From Novosphingobium sp. (GTDB lineage: Bacteria; Pseudomonadota; Alphaproteobacteria; Sphingomonadales; Sphingomonadaceae): a stretch of DNA of 64,000 bases. The position numbers and the translations under genes were made by a program. The DNA lies in NCBI RefSeq assembly GCF_030699305.1, contig NZ_JAUYNB010000010.1:496001-560000 (forward strand), written 5' to 3'. Within the stretch, counting starts at the first letter, position 1. Every line of letters begins with the position of its first letter. Of this stretch, positions 1 to 8,682 are shown piece by piece. The notes beneath the pieces are model-generated. The model ran no database searches. It saw only the letters and a list, made by a program, of their open reading frames with translations, and was not told the DNA's origin.

Positions 1-1
1 C

Positions 2-1816
2 GGCTCGATCCAGGCAACGTATGGCGAACGCCAGCGCATGGAACTGCGCGCGAGCGCCAACTTCGTGCTGGCCGATGGCCTGTATGCCCGCGTGTCGGGC
101 GTATACAAGCGCCAGAACGGCTATGTGAATCAGGTCGATTACGGCTGCTCGTTCCCGACCAATCCGGATGGCATCACCGCTTTCCCAAGTTCCGGTTCGA
201 ATTGCGTCATGGCCGATCTGGGCGAAGTGAACTACGCAGGCGTCCGCGCCGCCGTGCGGTTCAACCCCAGCGATGTGATCGATTTCACCGTGACCGCCGA
301 CTATACCCGTGAAGACCGCAACAATGCGGCCGAAGTGGTGACGCAGACCAACGGCCTGGACCGCGTGATCTGCGGACGCTTCTGCACGTATGCCAGCTTC
401 TATCTGCCCGGCAACAACCTGTCGCCCGGCGGCGGCCAGCCGGGACCGTGGGGTCAGGTGGGGCAAGGCTATTTCATGCCCAACACCACCAAGTTTGATG
501 GCTGGGGCGTTTCCGCCAACGGCACGATCAAGCTGTCCGACACGATCAACATCCAGTCGATCACGGCCTATCGCGATTATCGCCAGATCTGGGGGACCGA
601 TGATGATTTCGGCCCGATCGCGGCGAAGGGTGCGGGCGGTTACAACGATCTGAAGTTCTGGTTCTTCAGCCAGGAACTGCGCGTCAACGCCGAACTGGGT
701 GACAATGTCGACCTGACCGTGGGCGGCTTCATGTCCGACCAGCGTTCGGTCTACTTCACCCGCCAGGACATCCGCTACATCGCGCCGGGCCTGAACTTCC
801 AGTTCATGGGCAATGACCCCGTCAACGCCGACAGCAAGGCCGGGTTCGGCACGATCATCGCCCGCCCGATCGAGGGCCTGACGCTGACCGGCGGCGTGCG
901 CTATACCGACGAGCACAAGGATTACACTTTCGTCCGCAAGAACTTTGACGGCACCGTGTCGTACTTCCTTGGCGCGCTCGACGGTGTGAAGGCCACCTAT
1001 GACGGCAGCCGGTGGGACTGGCGCGTTTCGGCGGACTATCGCTTCTCGCCGCAGGTGCTGGCCTATGTCACCGTCGGCACCGGCTTCAAGGGCGGCGGCG
1101 TGACCGCCCGTCCGTTCGATGCTGCGCAGGCACTGAACGGCAGCTTCGGTCCGGAAACGGTCCGGGCGTATGAAGCCGGCCTCAAGACCGACCTGTTCGA
1201 CCGCCGCCTGCGGGTGAACGTGGCGGCCTTCATCAACGACTACAAGGCAATCCAGCTGCCGCTGATCAGCTGCGCATCACTGGGTTCGAACGCGCCGTGC
1301 GGTGCCCGCCAGAACGCGGGCAACGGCAAGATCAAGGGCTTCGAAGTCGAAGTGACCGCATCGCCGGTTGAAGGGTTCGATATCGACGCGTCGCTCAGCC
1401 ATCTGGATGGCAACTGGTCGACCATCGACGCCCGTGTCGGCAACGCGATCCTGATCACCGATCCGATCGTGACGCCAAGCTGGAAGTGGAGCGTCGGCGC
1501 GCAATACAAGGCCGATCTGGGCGGCTATGGCTCGATCACGCCGCGGTTCGACATGGCCTATACCGGCAAGACCAGCGCCGGCCGCGTCGCGGCTGGCGGG
1601 CCGATCGACTACTTCGAGGCCTACACGCTCGGAAACGCCCGCGTGACCTGGCGCAACCCGGATGAAGACCTGTCGATTTCGTTCGAACTCCAGAATGTGT
1701 TCAACAAGTACTACACGCCGGCCCGCTTCGCGGCGGTCTACGCTTTCTCGGGGACGATCTACTCACAGGTTGGCCGTCCGCGTGAATGGGCGATCACGGT
1801 CAAGAAGCAGTTCTGA
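2..1816 (+). CDS. TonB-dependent receptor, C-terminal part (5' end outside window)
   Basis: About 604 residues of an outer-membrane beta-barrel; the reading frame is open to the left edge, so the signal peptide, TonB box and most of the plug lie outside the window. Alternating aromatic/polar strand patterns run throughout, and the protein ends in the usual terminal Phe (VKKQF). The closing strands (SISFELQNVFNKYY, then GRPREWAITVKKQF) are typical of sphingomonad receptors that take up aromatic or carbohydrate ligands. It is followed by a good terminator, so it is transcribed separately from the dehydrogenase genes downstream. Its position beside aromatic oxidation genes suggests uptake of their substrate, but that is inference; no ligand can be read from the sequence. 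Confidence 0.9.
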   Translation, partial: GSIQATYGERQRMELRASANFVLADGLYARVSGVYKRQNGYVNQVDYGCSFPTNPDGITAFPSSGSNCVMADLGEVNYAGVRAAVRFNPSDVIDFTVTADYTREDRNNAAEVVTQTNGLDRVICGRFCTYASFYLPGNNLSPGGGQPGPWGQVGQGYFMPNTTKFDGWGVSANGTIKLSDTINIQSITAYRDYRQIWGTDDDFGPIAAKGAGGYNDLKFWFFSQELRVNAELGDNVDLTVGGFMSDQRSVYFTRQDIRYIAPGLNFQFMGNDPVNADSKAGFGTIIARPIEGLTLTGGVRYTDEHKDYTFVRKNFDGTVSYFLGALDGVKATYDGSRWDWRVSADYRFSPQVLAYVTVGTGFKGGGVTARPFDAAQALNGSFGPETVRAYEAGLKTDLFDRRLRVNVAAFINDYKAIQLPLISCASLGSNAPCGARQNAGNGKIKGFEVEVTASPVEGFDIDASLSHLDGNWSTIDARVGNAILITDPIVTPSWKWSVGAQYKADLGGYGSITPRFDMAYTGKTSAGRVAAGGPIDYFEAYTLGNARVTWRNPDEDLSISFELQNVFNKYYTPARFAAVYAFSGTIYSQVGRPREWAITVKKQF

Positions 1817-1853
1817 CCGGATCGAACGCCTGACATTCAGGTGGGGAAACAGG

Positions 1854-1884
1854 AGGGGTGGTCCGCAACGGCCACCCCTTTTTG
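1854..1884 (+). terminator. Rho-independent terminator after the TonB receptor
   Basis: An 8-bp stem, AGGGGTGG (1854-1861) with CCACCCCT (1872-1879), closes a 10-nt loop and is followed by a T-run. It lies about 40 bp after the receptor stop codon. Confidence 0.8.
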
Positions 1885-1929
1885 TTGCGTGTTTTCCTTT
1901 GCGCCAAGCCGGGGGCGGCGCTAAGATCG

Positions 1930-1943
1930 ATAACAATTGTTAT
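1930..1943. promoter_or_regulatory. 14-bp palindromic operator ATAACAATTGTTAT, copy 1
   Basis: A perfect 14-bp palindrome ends 26 bp before the ATG of the aldehyde dehydrogenase, where a repressor would overlap the promoter or transcription start. The identical sequence recurs at 8649-8662 and a 12/14 match lies at 4860-4873, each upstream of another gene of this island. The size and shape fit a MarR- or TetR-type dimer site. The regulator is not in the window. Confidence 0.7.
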
Positions 1944-1969
1944 AATATTACCATCTGGGAGAATTACCG

Positions 1970-3439
1970 ATGCTGCCCCAAGGCGTGAATATCGCTCATC
2001 CCGACAAGCTGTTCATCGGCGGCCACTGGGTTCCTGCGCATTCCGGGCGAATGCTGGAAATGGTGTCGCCCAACACCGAACAGGTGATTGCGACTTGCGC
2101 CGAAGCGGACGAGGCCGACATGGATGCGGCCGTTGCCGCCGCGCGCGCGGCGTTTGACCATGGTCCCTGGCCGACGACCCCCCCGGCAGAGCGGGTAGCC
2201 GCATTCCGGCGGATGGTCGCGCATCTGGAAGCGCGTGTGCCCGAACTGGCCGCCGCATGGACGGCGCAGATGGGCGGCCTCGCCAGCTTTGCCGGGCCGA
2301 TGCACGGCGGATCGGTGCTGGGGTTGTCGCAGATTGCGGGCTTTGCGGAAGCTTTCGGGTTCGTGCAGCAGCGCGAAACGACCGGCGCGGCCGCCGGAAT
2401 CGTGGTGCATGAACCGGTCGGGGTGGTCGCCGCGATCGCGCCGTGGAACGGGCCGTTCGGGATCATGGCCAACAAGGTCGCCTATGCGCTGCTGACCGGC
2501 TGCACGGTGGTGATGAAGCCCAGCCCGGAAACCCCGCTCGAAGCCTATATCATTGCCGAAGCCGCCGAAGCGGCAGGCATCCCGGCGGGCGTCGTCAACC
2601 TGGTGCCCAGCCACCGCGAAGCGGCGGATCACCTTGTCAACAATCACGGAATCGACAAGGTGTCGTTCACCGGATCGACGCTGGCAGGCAAGCGCATCGC
2701 CCAAGTCTGCGGGGAGCGCATTGCGCGCTACACGCTGGAACTCGGCGGCAAGAGCGCGGCGATCATTCGCGATGATTTCCCGACCGAAGCGGCGGCCAAG
2801 CTGCTGACCGGCACGCTCAGCCTGATGAGCGGACAGGTCTGCGCGATGCTGACCCGTGCCATCGTCCCGCGCGCGCGGCACGATGAACTGGCGGCGGCGA
2901 TCGCGGCGGAAATGAAGCAGGTCGTGATCGGCCATTCCGATGATCCGGCCACCCAGCTTGGCCCGCTGGCGATGAAGCGCCAGCTGGAACGCGTCGAAAT
3001 GTATATCGAGGAAGGCAAGCGAACCGCCGATCTGGTCTGCGGCGGCGGGCGGCCCAGCCATCTCAATCAGGGCTATTTCATCGAACCGACGCTGTTCGCC
3101 AATGTCGATAATCAAAGCCGGATCGCGCAGGAGGAAATCTTCGGACCGGTGCTGAGCCTTATCCCGTGCGAGGATGAGGAAGATGCGATCCGGATTGCCA
3201 ACGAATCCCATTATGGCCTGAACGGTTCGGTCCTGACGCAGGATGCCGAGGCGGCTTATGCGATCGGGCGGCGGATCCGCACCGGCGGGTTCGGGCAGAA
3301 CGGCCTGCGGATCGACTTCGGCCTGCCGTTCGGCGGGTTCAAGCAATCCGGAATCGGCCGCGAAGGCGGGCCGGAAGGGCTGTGGGGCTATCTCGAAACC
3401 AAGACCATGCTGCTTGACGCGATGCCCGCGCAGCTTTGA
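1970..3439 (+). CDS. NAD(P)-dependent aldehyde dehydrogenase
   Basis: 489 residues, full length for the ALDH superfamily. Family features are all present: PWN (Asn160), the cofactor-binding Lys183 (VMKPSPETP), the FTGS nucleotide loop (233-236), general-base Glu257 in LELGGK, and catalytic Cys291 in SGQVC. It should oxidise an aldehyde to the acid with NAD(P)+. The start is supported by GGGAGA seven bases before the ATG. It is followed at once by an SDR gene, which forms an alcohol/aldehyde oxidation pair, and is preceded by the shared palindromic operator. The substrate is unknown; the neighbours point to an aryl or arylalkyl aldehyde. Confidence 0.93.
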   Translation: MLPQGVNIAHPDKLFIGGHWVPAHSGRMLEMVSPNTEQVIATCAEADEADMDAAVAAARAAFDHGPWPTTPPAERVAAFRRMVAHLEARVPELAAAWTAQMGGLASFAGPMHGGSVLGLSQIAGFAEAFGFVQQRETTGAAAGIVVHEPVGVVAAIAPWNGPFGIMANKVAYALLTGCTVVMKPSPETPLEAYIIAEAAEAAGIPAGVVNLVPSHREAADHLVNNHGIDKVSFTGSTLAGKRIAQVCGERIARYTLELGGKSAAIIRDDFPTEAAAKLLTGTLSLMSGQVCAMLTRAIVPRARHDELAAAIAAEMKQVVIGHSDDPATQLGPLAMKRQLERVEMYIEEGKRTADLVCGGGRPSHLNQGYFIEPTLFANVDNQSRIAQEEIFGPVLSLIPCEDEEDAIRIANESHYGLNGSVLTQDAEAAYAIGRRIRTGGFGQNGLRIDFGLPFGGFKQSGIGREGGPEGLWGYLETKTMLLDAMPAQL

Positions 3440-3468
3440 TACAGTCGGGCAAATCGGGAGAGAGCAGC

Positions 3469-4305
3469 ATGGCAGATCACGTGAGCGGCAAATCCATCGT
3501 CATCACCGGTGCGGGTGGGGGCTTTGGGCGGCTCGTGGCGCAAAAGGCCGCCGCGCGCGGGGCGAAAGTCACGCTGGGTGACATCAACTTGCCCGCTGTG
3601 GAGGAAGTTGCCGCCGAAATTCGCGCTGCCGGGGGACAGGCGCAGGCCGTGGCCGTGGATGTGACCCAGCTCGGTCAGGTGAAGGCGCTGGTCGGCGCCG
3701 CGCTGGACGCGTTCGGCGCGGTCGATGTCATGCTCAACAACGCGGGCATCATGCCGCTGGCGTTCATCGCCGATCACGCGGCGGCTTATGCCGCGTGGGA
3801 ACGCTGCATCGACATCAACATCAAGGGGGTGCTGAACGGAATGGTCGCCGCACACGATCCGATGATCGCGGCCGGGTCAGGCCACGTCATCAACGTCTCG
3901 TCGATCTATGGCAATTTCCCGGTGACGGGCGCGGCGGTCTATGGCGCATCGAAAGCGGCGGTGAACTTCCTGTCGGACAGTTTCCGGGTCGAAGCGCGCG
4001 GCAAGATCAAGGTGACGATCGTCAAGCCGACCGGGGTTCCGGCCACGGGGCTGGGCAGCACGGTGGTCAACCAGGCCGCCAGCGTCGGCATTCTGGGTCA
4101 GAATACGCCTGATTTCATGGCGATGGTCGCCGGGATGCAGGACGGGAAGTTCCCGGCGGCGCGGCTCGATCCTGAAAACATCGATTACGCCAGCCTGGCG
4201 CCCGAACACATCGCCGATGCGATCATCCACGTGATCGATCAACCGGCCGGCGTGTCGATCGGCGACATCACCGTGCGCGCCGCGGGGGATCACTTCATCC
4301 TGTAA
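3469..4305 (+). CDS. Short-chain dehydrogenase/reductase (SDR)
   Basis: 278 residues, classical SDR fold. The dinucleotide motif is TGAGGGFG (13-20), with Asp38 at the end of beta-2 (GDIN), which favours NAD(H). NNAG lies at 90-93 and the catalytic triad is Ser144/145, Tyr158, Lys162 (YGASK). I chose the ATG at 3469 because GGGAGAG precedes it and the protein then begins MADHVSGKS, as SDRs do; the in-frame ATG at 3436 would overlap the aldehyde dehydrogenase. It probably oxidises a secondary or benzylic alcohol in the same pathway. It converges with the NTF2-like gene, whose stop codon lies 20 bp away. Confidence 0.92.
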   Translation: MADHVSGKSIVITGAGGGFGRLVAQKAAARGAKVTLGDINLPAVEEVAAEIRAAGGQAQAVAVDVTQLGQVKALVGAALDAFGAVDVMLNNAGIMPLAFIADHAAAYAAWERCIDINIKGVLNGMVAAHDPMIAAGSGHVINVSSIYGNFPVTGAAVYGASKAAVNFLSDSFRVEARGKIKVTIVKPTGVPATGLGSTVVNQAASVGILGQNTPDFMAMVAGMQDGKFPAARLDPENIDYASLAPEHIADAIIHVIDQPAGVSIGDITVRAAGDHFIL

Positions 4306-4324
4306 GGGGGGGCGTCGCCGGGCG

Positions 4325-4798
4325 TCAGAACATCCCGTTGTCGTTCAGGGCCTTGTCCGGCACCGGCTGGACCACGTCCCAGTGCTCCATCACCCGGCAC
4401 CCCTCGACCCGCAGGATATCGACCACGGCGATGCCCCGGTCCTCTGCCGAGAAGCGGCCGTGGGCGTGGACCGCGACCAGCTTGCCGTCGGCGATCACGC
4501 GCTTGATCTCATACCGGATCGCGGGATTGCTGGCGAAGAATGGCTCCAGAAAGGCAATCGCCGCGTCGCGTCCGGTCGCGGCCATCGGGTTGTGCTGGAT
4601 ATAGCCGGGATCGACCCAGGTCTCGAACGCCTTGCGCACGTTCTTGCGGACATAGAATTCGGTCATGAATTCCGTCACAACCTGCTTCGGGGTCAGCTTG
4701 CAGCGCCCTGCCCCGGCGGGTTTCGCGGCGAACGCGGGTTGGGCGGCCAGCACGGCGGCGGCCACTGCGGTGAGTGCGGCAAGAAACTGCGGCTTCAT
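4325..4798 (-). CDS. Exported SnoaL/NTF2-like protein
   Basis: 157 residues. A Sec signal peptide (MKPQFLAALTAVAAAVLAAQPAFA) occupies residues 1-24, followed by one NTF2-like cone-shaped domain of the SnoaL-like type (VVTEFMTEFYVRKNVRKAF ... YIQHNP ... VAVHAHGRF ... VVDILRVEGCRVMEHWDVVQPVP). The YIQHNP and EHWDVVQ elements are characteristic. GGGAGAA precedes the chosen start; a longer reading frame from 4921 would run through the divergent promoter and the operator. Such domains are isomerases, cyclases, dehydratases or ligand carriers. The export signal places it in the periplasm with the quinoproteins. Exact activity is unknown. Confidence 0.85.
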   Translation of the reverse strand: MKPQFLAALTAVAAAVLAAQPAFAAKPAGAGRCKLTPKQVVTEFMTEFYVRKNVRKAFETWVDPGYIQHNPMAATGRDAAIAFLEPFFASNPAIRYEIKRVIADGKLVAVHAHGRFSAEDRGIAVVDILRVEGCRVMEHWDVVQPVPDKALNDNGMF

Positions 4799-4859
4799 CT
4801 GGCTTCTCCCGGCGAAGTGGCGACCCGCCGGAGCGGGATCGCACTCTGTGCTTGTGTTT

Positions 4860-4873
4860 ATAACAATTGGTAA
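4860..4873. promoter_or_regulatory. Operator-like site, imperfect copy 2 (ATAACAATTGGTAA)
   Basis: Matches the perfect palindrome at 1930 and 8649 at 12 of 14 positions. It sits in the divergent promoter region between the NTF2-like gene (start 4798, minus) and the DUF8021 gene (start 4921, plus), so one bound regulator could control both. The left half-site is intact and the right half is degenerate. Confidence 0.55.
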
Positions 4874-4920
4874 GATATGCCGCAGCCATGACAGGGCGTA
4901 AAGCCCGATTGGGAGAGACA

Positions 4921-5778
4921 ATGGACCGCGCTGAACTTTATGCCGTCCTCGATGGCTATCTGGCTGCCTTGCAGGACCGCGCGCCAGAGCGGCTGCGCTG
5001 GGCGGACGGGGCGAAGACGTCTGAAAACAATGTCATGCTGGATATCGGCGACGGACTTTGGGGTACGATTGATCGGCTCGGCGATTACGATCTGCGCTTT
5101 GCCGACACCCGCACCGGTCAGGTCGGGTTTTTCGGCGTGACACACGAACACGCCGAAGAATCGGGCTTTGCACTGCGGCTGAAGGTGGCGGCGGATGGCG
5201 GGATCGAGGAAGCGGAAAGCATCGTCGTGCGCCAGTCGGATTCGGGGATCAAGTTCCTGAACCCCCGGTTCTGGGACAAGCCCATCATGAATTCAATGGC
5301 CGAAGTGGCAACTCCGCGCGCGGAGATGATCGCGCTGGCGGACGGCTATTTCTCCACGCTGCAACAGAACGACGGCACGATCCGGACCAAATTCCATCCC
5401 GATTGCGACCGGGTGGAAAACGGCGTGCAAACCACCCGCAACCCGGAATTCGCCTATGTCGTGCCGGTCGCTGCGCTGGGCTGTGAGGAGCAGTTCCGGA
5501 TGGGCAATTACCGCTATGACGACCGGCTGCGCGGGCGGCGCTTTCCCTTGGTGGACGAGGAACGCGGCATCGTGATGGCGTTCGGGTTCATCGACCATTG
5601 CGGACGGATCAAGGAATACCAGCTGACCGACGGGCGCACCGTGCAATCGCCGGTACGCTATCCGCACAGCTTCTATCTGGCGGAACTGTTCCGCATCGAT
5701 GCCGGGATGATCCGCCAGATCGAGGCGAATTTCATCACCGTGCCCTATCACATGAAAAGCCCGTGGGACGGCCAATGA
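4921..5778 (+). CDS. DUF8021-type protein of unknown function
   Basis: 285 residues, no signal peptide. The N-terminal third (ENNVMLDIGDGLWGTI, TGQVGFFGVTHEH, FALRLKVAADGGIEE) and the C-terminal part (HPDCDRVENG, CEEQF, DRRLRGRRFP-like, VDEERGIVMAFGFIDH) match what I recall of DUF8021, a fold with two NTF2-like halves. The start is fixed by GGGAGAGACA before the ATG. No enzyme motif is visible. It is translationally coupled (ATGA) to the PQQ dehydrogenase downstream, so a role in the same conversion, for example handling an intermediate, is plausible. The family assignment is from memory of conserved motifs. Confidence 0.75.
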   Translation: MDRAELYAVLDGYLAALQDRAPERLRWADGAKTSENNVMLDIGDGLWGTIDRLGDYDLRFADTRTGQVGFFGVTHEHAEESGFALRLKVAADGGIEEAESIVVRQSDSGIKFLNPRFWDKPIMNSMAEVATPRAEMIALADGYFSTLQQNDGTIRTKFHPDCDRVENGVQTTRNPEFAYVVPVAALGCEEQFRMGNYRYDDRLRGRRFPLVDEERGIVMAFGFIDHCGRIKEYQLTDGRTVQSPVRYPHSFYLAELFRIDAGMIRQIEANFITVPYHMKSPWDGQ

Positions 5779-7976
5779 GCGGAGCAGCCATGTTGAAGCG
5801 CTTTACCCTGCTGCTCTCGCTGGCGCTGGCCGCCTGTTCGGCCAGCGAAACCGCGCCGCCGCAGCAGGCTGAGGCGGGCGAGAACTGGACCAATCCCGGC
5901 GGCGATGCGGGCAAGACCCGGCATTCGGTGCTGACCGACATCACTCCCGCCAACGTCGAACGGCTGGGTCTGGCGTGGGAGGCGAAGCTTGGCACCAACC
6001 GCGTGCTGGAAGCGACCCCGGTGGTGGTCGACGGGGTGATGTACACCAGCGGCGTGGCGGGCCGTGCCTATGCCTTCGATGCGGCGACCGGCAAGGAGCT
6101 GTGGCGGTTCGAGCCGCCGGTCGACATGCAGGTCAACCGCACGGTCTGCTGCGACATGGCGAATCGCGGCATCGCACTGGCGAATGGCAAGGTCTATGTC
6201 GCGAGTCTCGACGCGCAGCTTTACGCGCTCGACGCGAAGACCGGCCAGATCGTCTGGCAGGCCGATACCGTGGATGACAAGCAGCGCGGGATCAATTCCA
6301 CCGGCGCGCCCGAAGTGGCGGGCGATGTGGTGGTGATTGGCAATGGCGGCGCGGAATACGATGTGCGCGGCTATGTCTCGGCCTATGATCTGGCCACGGG
6401 TGAGCTGAAATGGCGGTTCCACACCGTCCCGCGCGATCCGGCGCTGGGGCCGCAGGACCACCCCGACCTTGAACCCGCCGCGAAGACCTGGGACCCGAAA
6501 AGCCGCTGGGACATCGGCGGCGGCGGCACCCCGTGGGATGCGATCAACTATGACCCCGAAACCGGGCTGGTCATCATCGGCACCGGCAACGGCGGGCCGT
6601 ATGACCTGTCAAAGCGCTCGCCCGCCGGCGGCACCAACCTCTACCTCTCCTCGCTCGTCGCGCTCGATGTGAAAACGGGGCGGGTGAAGTGGCACTATCA
6701 GGAAGTGCCGGGTGACAGCTGGGACTTTACCGCCACCCAGCCGATGATCCTGACCCGGATGAAAGTGGACGGCGAGGACCGCCCGGTGCTGCTCCACGCG
6801 CCGAAGAACGGCATTCTGTATGTGATCGACCGGCGCGACGGGAAACTGCTGCGCGCCAACCCGATTGTCCGGGTCAACTGGATGAAGGGGATCGACCCCA
6901 AAACCGGCGCGCCGATCATTGACCGCGACGCGGCGGATTATTCCCAAGCCGCCAAGATCGTGTTCCCCGGCACCCCGGGTGCGCGCAACTGGTTCCCGGC
7001 GGCCTATGATCCGGTCAGCGGGCTGTTCTTCGGTTCGGTGCTGGATATGGGCAACCTGATGTTCCAGACGCCGGGGCAAAAGCCGTTCAAGGCCAAGGGG
7101 CTGAACAACGACGCGGCGCTGATCTTCACGCCCGATCTGGTCGCCGCGCTGCCCACGCTGCCGCCGCCGGTCGCAGCGGGGGTGAAGGCGCTGCCCGCGT
7201 TTCAGGATGTGCTGAAGGATCCGGGCCGCGCCGAAATGCGCGCAATCGATCCGCTGACCGGCAAGACCGTCTGGGCGCAGCCGATGGAAGGCTGGCAGGA
7301 CCGGGGCGGGGTGCTCTCCACCGCGTCCGGCCTGCTGGTCCACGGTACGGTCGGCGGGCAACTGGTGGTGCGCGCGGCAAAGACGGGCAAAGTGCTGAAA
7401 ACCATCGATACCGGCACCACGATCCTCGCCGCGCCGATGACCTACAAGGTGAAAGGCGTACAATATATCGCGGTGATGGCGGCGTGGGGCGGGGGCGGTT
7501 ATCCCTATGTCCCGCGCTATGCCGCGGCCTACAAGCGCGGGAACACGGGCCGGCTGCTGGTGTTCCGGCTGGATGGCGGCGCAGTGCCGATCCCGCCTGA
7601 GCTGCCGCCGCTCGAAGTAGCGCCAGAGCCGCCAGAGCAGGCTCCCGGCGTCACGCCCGACACCATCGCGCAGGGGCGCGGGCTGTTCTTCGCCAACTGC
7701 GCGATCTGCCACGCCAACCAGCACCGCTCGATCACGCCCGACCTGCGGCGGATGCAGCCCGGTACGCACGACGCGTTCAACGCCATCGTGCTGGACGGCG
7801 CGCTGATGCCGAACGGGATGCCGCGCTGGAACGATGTGCTCAAACCGGCCGAGGCGGCGGCGGTTCATGCCTACCTGATCGACCTGCAGGTCACGACCCG
7901 GCGGGATGAACTGGCCAAGGTGAAAGCCGGATTGGCGCTGGATGCGCCGAGCCTGGCGATCCTGTCGAACTATTGA
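5775..7976 (+). CDS. PQQ-dependent quinohaemoprotein alcohol dehydrogenase, lipoprotein type (1)
   Basis: 733 residues. A lipoprotein signal ends in LALAAC (lipidated Cys21). An eight-bladed propeller follows, with the vicinal disulphide Cys125-Cys126 that covers PQQ, metal ligands Glu194 and Asn272, and catalytic Asp317 in WDFT. Thr at Asp+2, not Asp, points to calcium rather than lanthanide. A C-terminal cytochrome c domain carries CAICH (642-646) and a likely Met ligand in NGMPRW. It should oxidise a primary or secondary alcohol in the periplasm and pass electrons through its haem. ATG 5775 overlaps the stop of the preceding gene; ATG 5790 (MLKRF) is an equally good start. Lipid anchoring of a type II enzyme is unusual. 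Confidence 0.93.
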   Translation: MSGAAMLKRFTLLLSLALAACSASETAPPQQAEAGENWTNPGGDAGKTRHSVLTDITPANVERLGLAWEAKLGTNRVLEATPVVVDGVMYTSGVAGRAYAFDAATGKELWRFEPPVDMQVNRTVCCDMANRGIALANGKVYVASLDAQLYALDAKTGQIVWQADTVDDKQRGINSTGAPEVAGDVVVIGNGGAEYDVRGYVSAYDLATGELKWRFHTVPRDPALGPQDHPDLEPAAKTWDPKSRWDIGGGGTPWDAINYDPETGLVIIGTGNGGPYDLSKRSPAGGTNLYLSSLVALDVKTGRVKWHYQEVPGDSWDFTATQPMILTRMKVDGEDRPVLLHAPKNGILYVIDRRDGKLLRANPIVRVNWMKGIDPKTGAPIIDRDAADYSQAAKIVFPGTPGARNWFPAAYDPVSGLFFGSVLDMGNLMFQTPGQKPFKAKGLNNDAALIFTPDLVAALPTLPPPVAAGVKALPAFQDVLKDPGRAEMRAIDPLTGKTVWAQPMEGWQDRGGVLSTASGLLVHGTVGGQLVVRAAKTGKVLKTIDTGTTILAAPMTYKVKGVQYIAVMAAWGGGGYPYVPRYAAAYKRGNTGRLLVFRLDGGAVPIPPELPPLEVAPEPPEQAPGVTPDTIAQGRGLFFANCAICHANQHRSITPDLRRMQPGTHDAFNAIVLDGALMPNGMPRWNDVLKPAEAAAVHAYLIDLQVTTRRDELAKVKAGLALDAPSLAILSNY

Positions 7977-8005
7977 TCGCGCTGCAGGGTGCAGGGGAGG
8001 ACACG

Positions 8006-8500
8006 ATGATCTCGACCATGGATAACCCCCAGCTGGAATTCGCCTTCGCGATCCGGCTGTGGTTCACCCGCACCAGCATGGTGCCTGATATCCCCAGCGG
8101 TGGTTGGCGCAGCGCGGTCTATGTCGATGGCGGGGAAATCGACGGCCCCCGGATGAAGGGCCGCGCGGTGCCCAATTCCGGCGGGGATTATGCCCACTTT
8201 CGCCCTGACGACACCGCCGTATTCGACGCGCGCTACATGCTGGAAACCGATGATGGCGTGACGATCTACATGCAGAACAAGGGCTTCCTGTGGGGGCGTG
8301 AGCCGGACACGATGGCCAAGCTGCGCAAGTGGGCGTTCGAAGGCGGCGAGCCGGTGCCCCACGCCGAATACTACCTGCGCGCGCAGCCGACGTTCGAGGC
8401 GCCCAAGGGCAAGTACGAATGGCTGACCCGCCACGTCTGGATCGGGATTGGTGAGCGTAAGCCCGATGGGAACTATGTCCGCTATTACGCGCTGACCTGA
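8006..8500 (+). CDS. DUF3237 family protein
   Basis: 164 residues matching DUF3237: LEFAFAIRLWF near the N-terminus, IPSGGWRSAVYVDGGEIDGPRMKGRAVPNSGGDY in the centre, and YYLRAQPTFEAPKGKYEWLTRHVWIGIGERKPDG at the C-terminus, a small beta-barrel fold. GGGGAGGACACG precedes the ATG at 8006, which I prefer over an in-frame start at 7973 that overlaps the dehydrogenase. Members recur in aromatic and steroid degradation clusters, but I know of no settled activity. It is the last gene of the DUF8021/PQQ operon, before a palindromic element that may end transcription. Confidence 0.82.
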   Translation: MISTMDNPQLEFAFAIRLWFTRTSMVPDIPSGGWRSAVYVDGGEIDGPRMKGRAVPNSGGDYAHFRPDDTAVFDARYMLETDDGVTIYMQNKGFLWGREPDTMAKLRKWAFEGGEPVPHAEYYLRAQPTFEAPKGKYEWLTRHVWIGIGERKPDGNYVRYYALT

Positions 8501-8508
8501 ACCTGAAG

Positions 8509-8609
8509 CCCCCTCCTCTTCAGAGGAGGGGGTTGGGGGTGGTGCTGGTCAGGCACGCTGTGCGCCAGCGGCCACCACCCCCCGGCCCCCTCCTCTGAAG
8601 AGGAGGGGG
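8509..8609. repeat. Paired REP-like palindromes
   Basis: Two perfect hairpins, each with 11-bp arms CCCCCTCCTCT/AGAGGAGGGGG around a 2-nt loop (8509-8532 and 8586-8609), form an imperfect inverted repeat with G-rich inner arms. The element lies between two co-directional operons and could act as a terminator or mRNA stabiliser. The layout is that of a dispersed intergenic repeat. Confidence 0.8.
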
Positions 8610-8648
8610 AGATTGGCTTGCTTCAACCTGCAAACTGTGCTTTCAATC

Positions 8649-8662
8649 ATAACAATTGTTAT
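8649..8662. promoter_or_regulatory. 14-bp palindromic operator ATAACAATTGTTAT, copy 3
   Basis: Identical to 1930-1943 and ends 20 bp before the GTG of the flavoprotein gene. The conserved distance to the start codon in both perfect copies (20 and 26 bp) supports a repressor site over the promoter. Confidence 0.7.
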
Positions 8663-8682
8663 AAAAATGAAGGGGAGAGCGC

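Noticed and set aside
1964..3346. 460-codon frame on the minus strand across the aldehyde dehydrogenase
   Set aside because: Low-complexity Arg/His/Gly-rich translation without family motifs; the plus strand encodes an intact ALDH.
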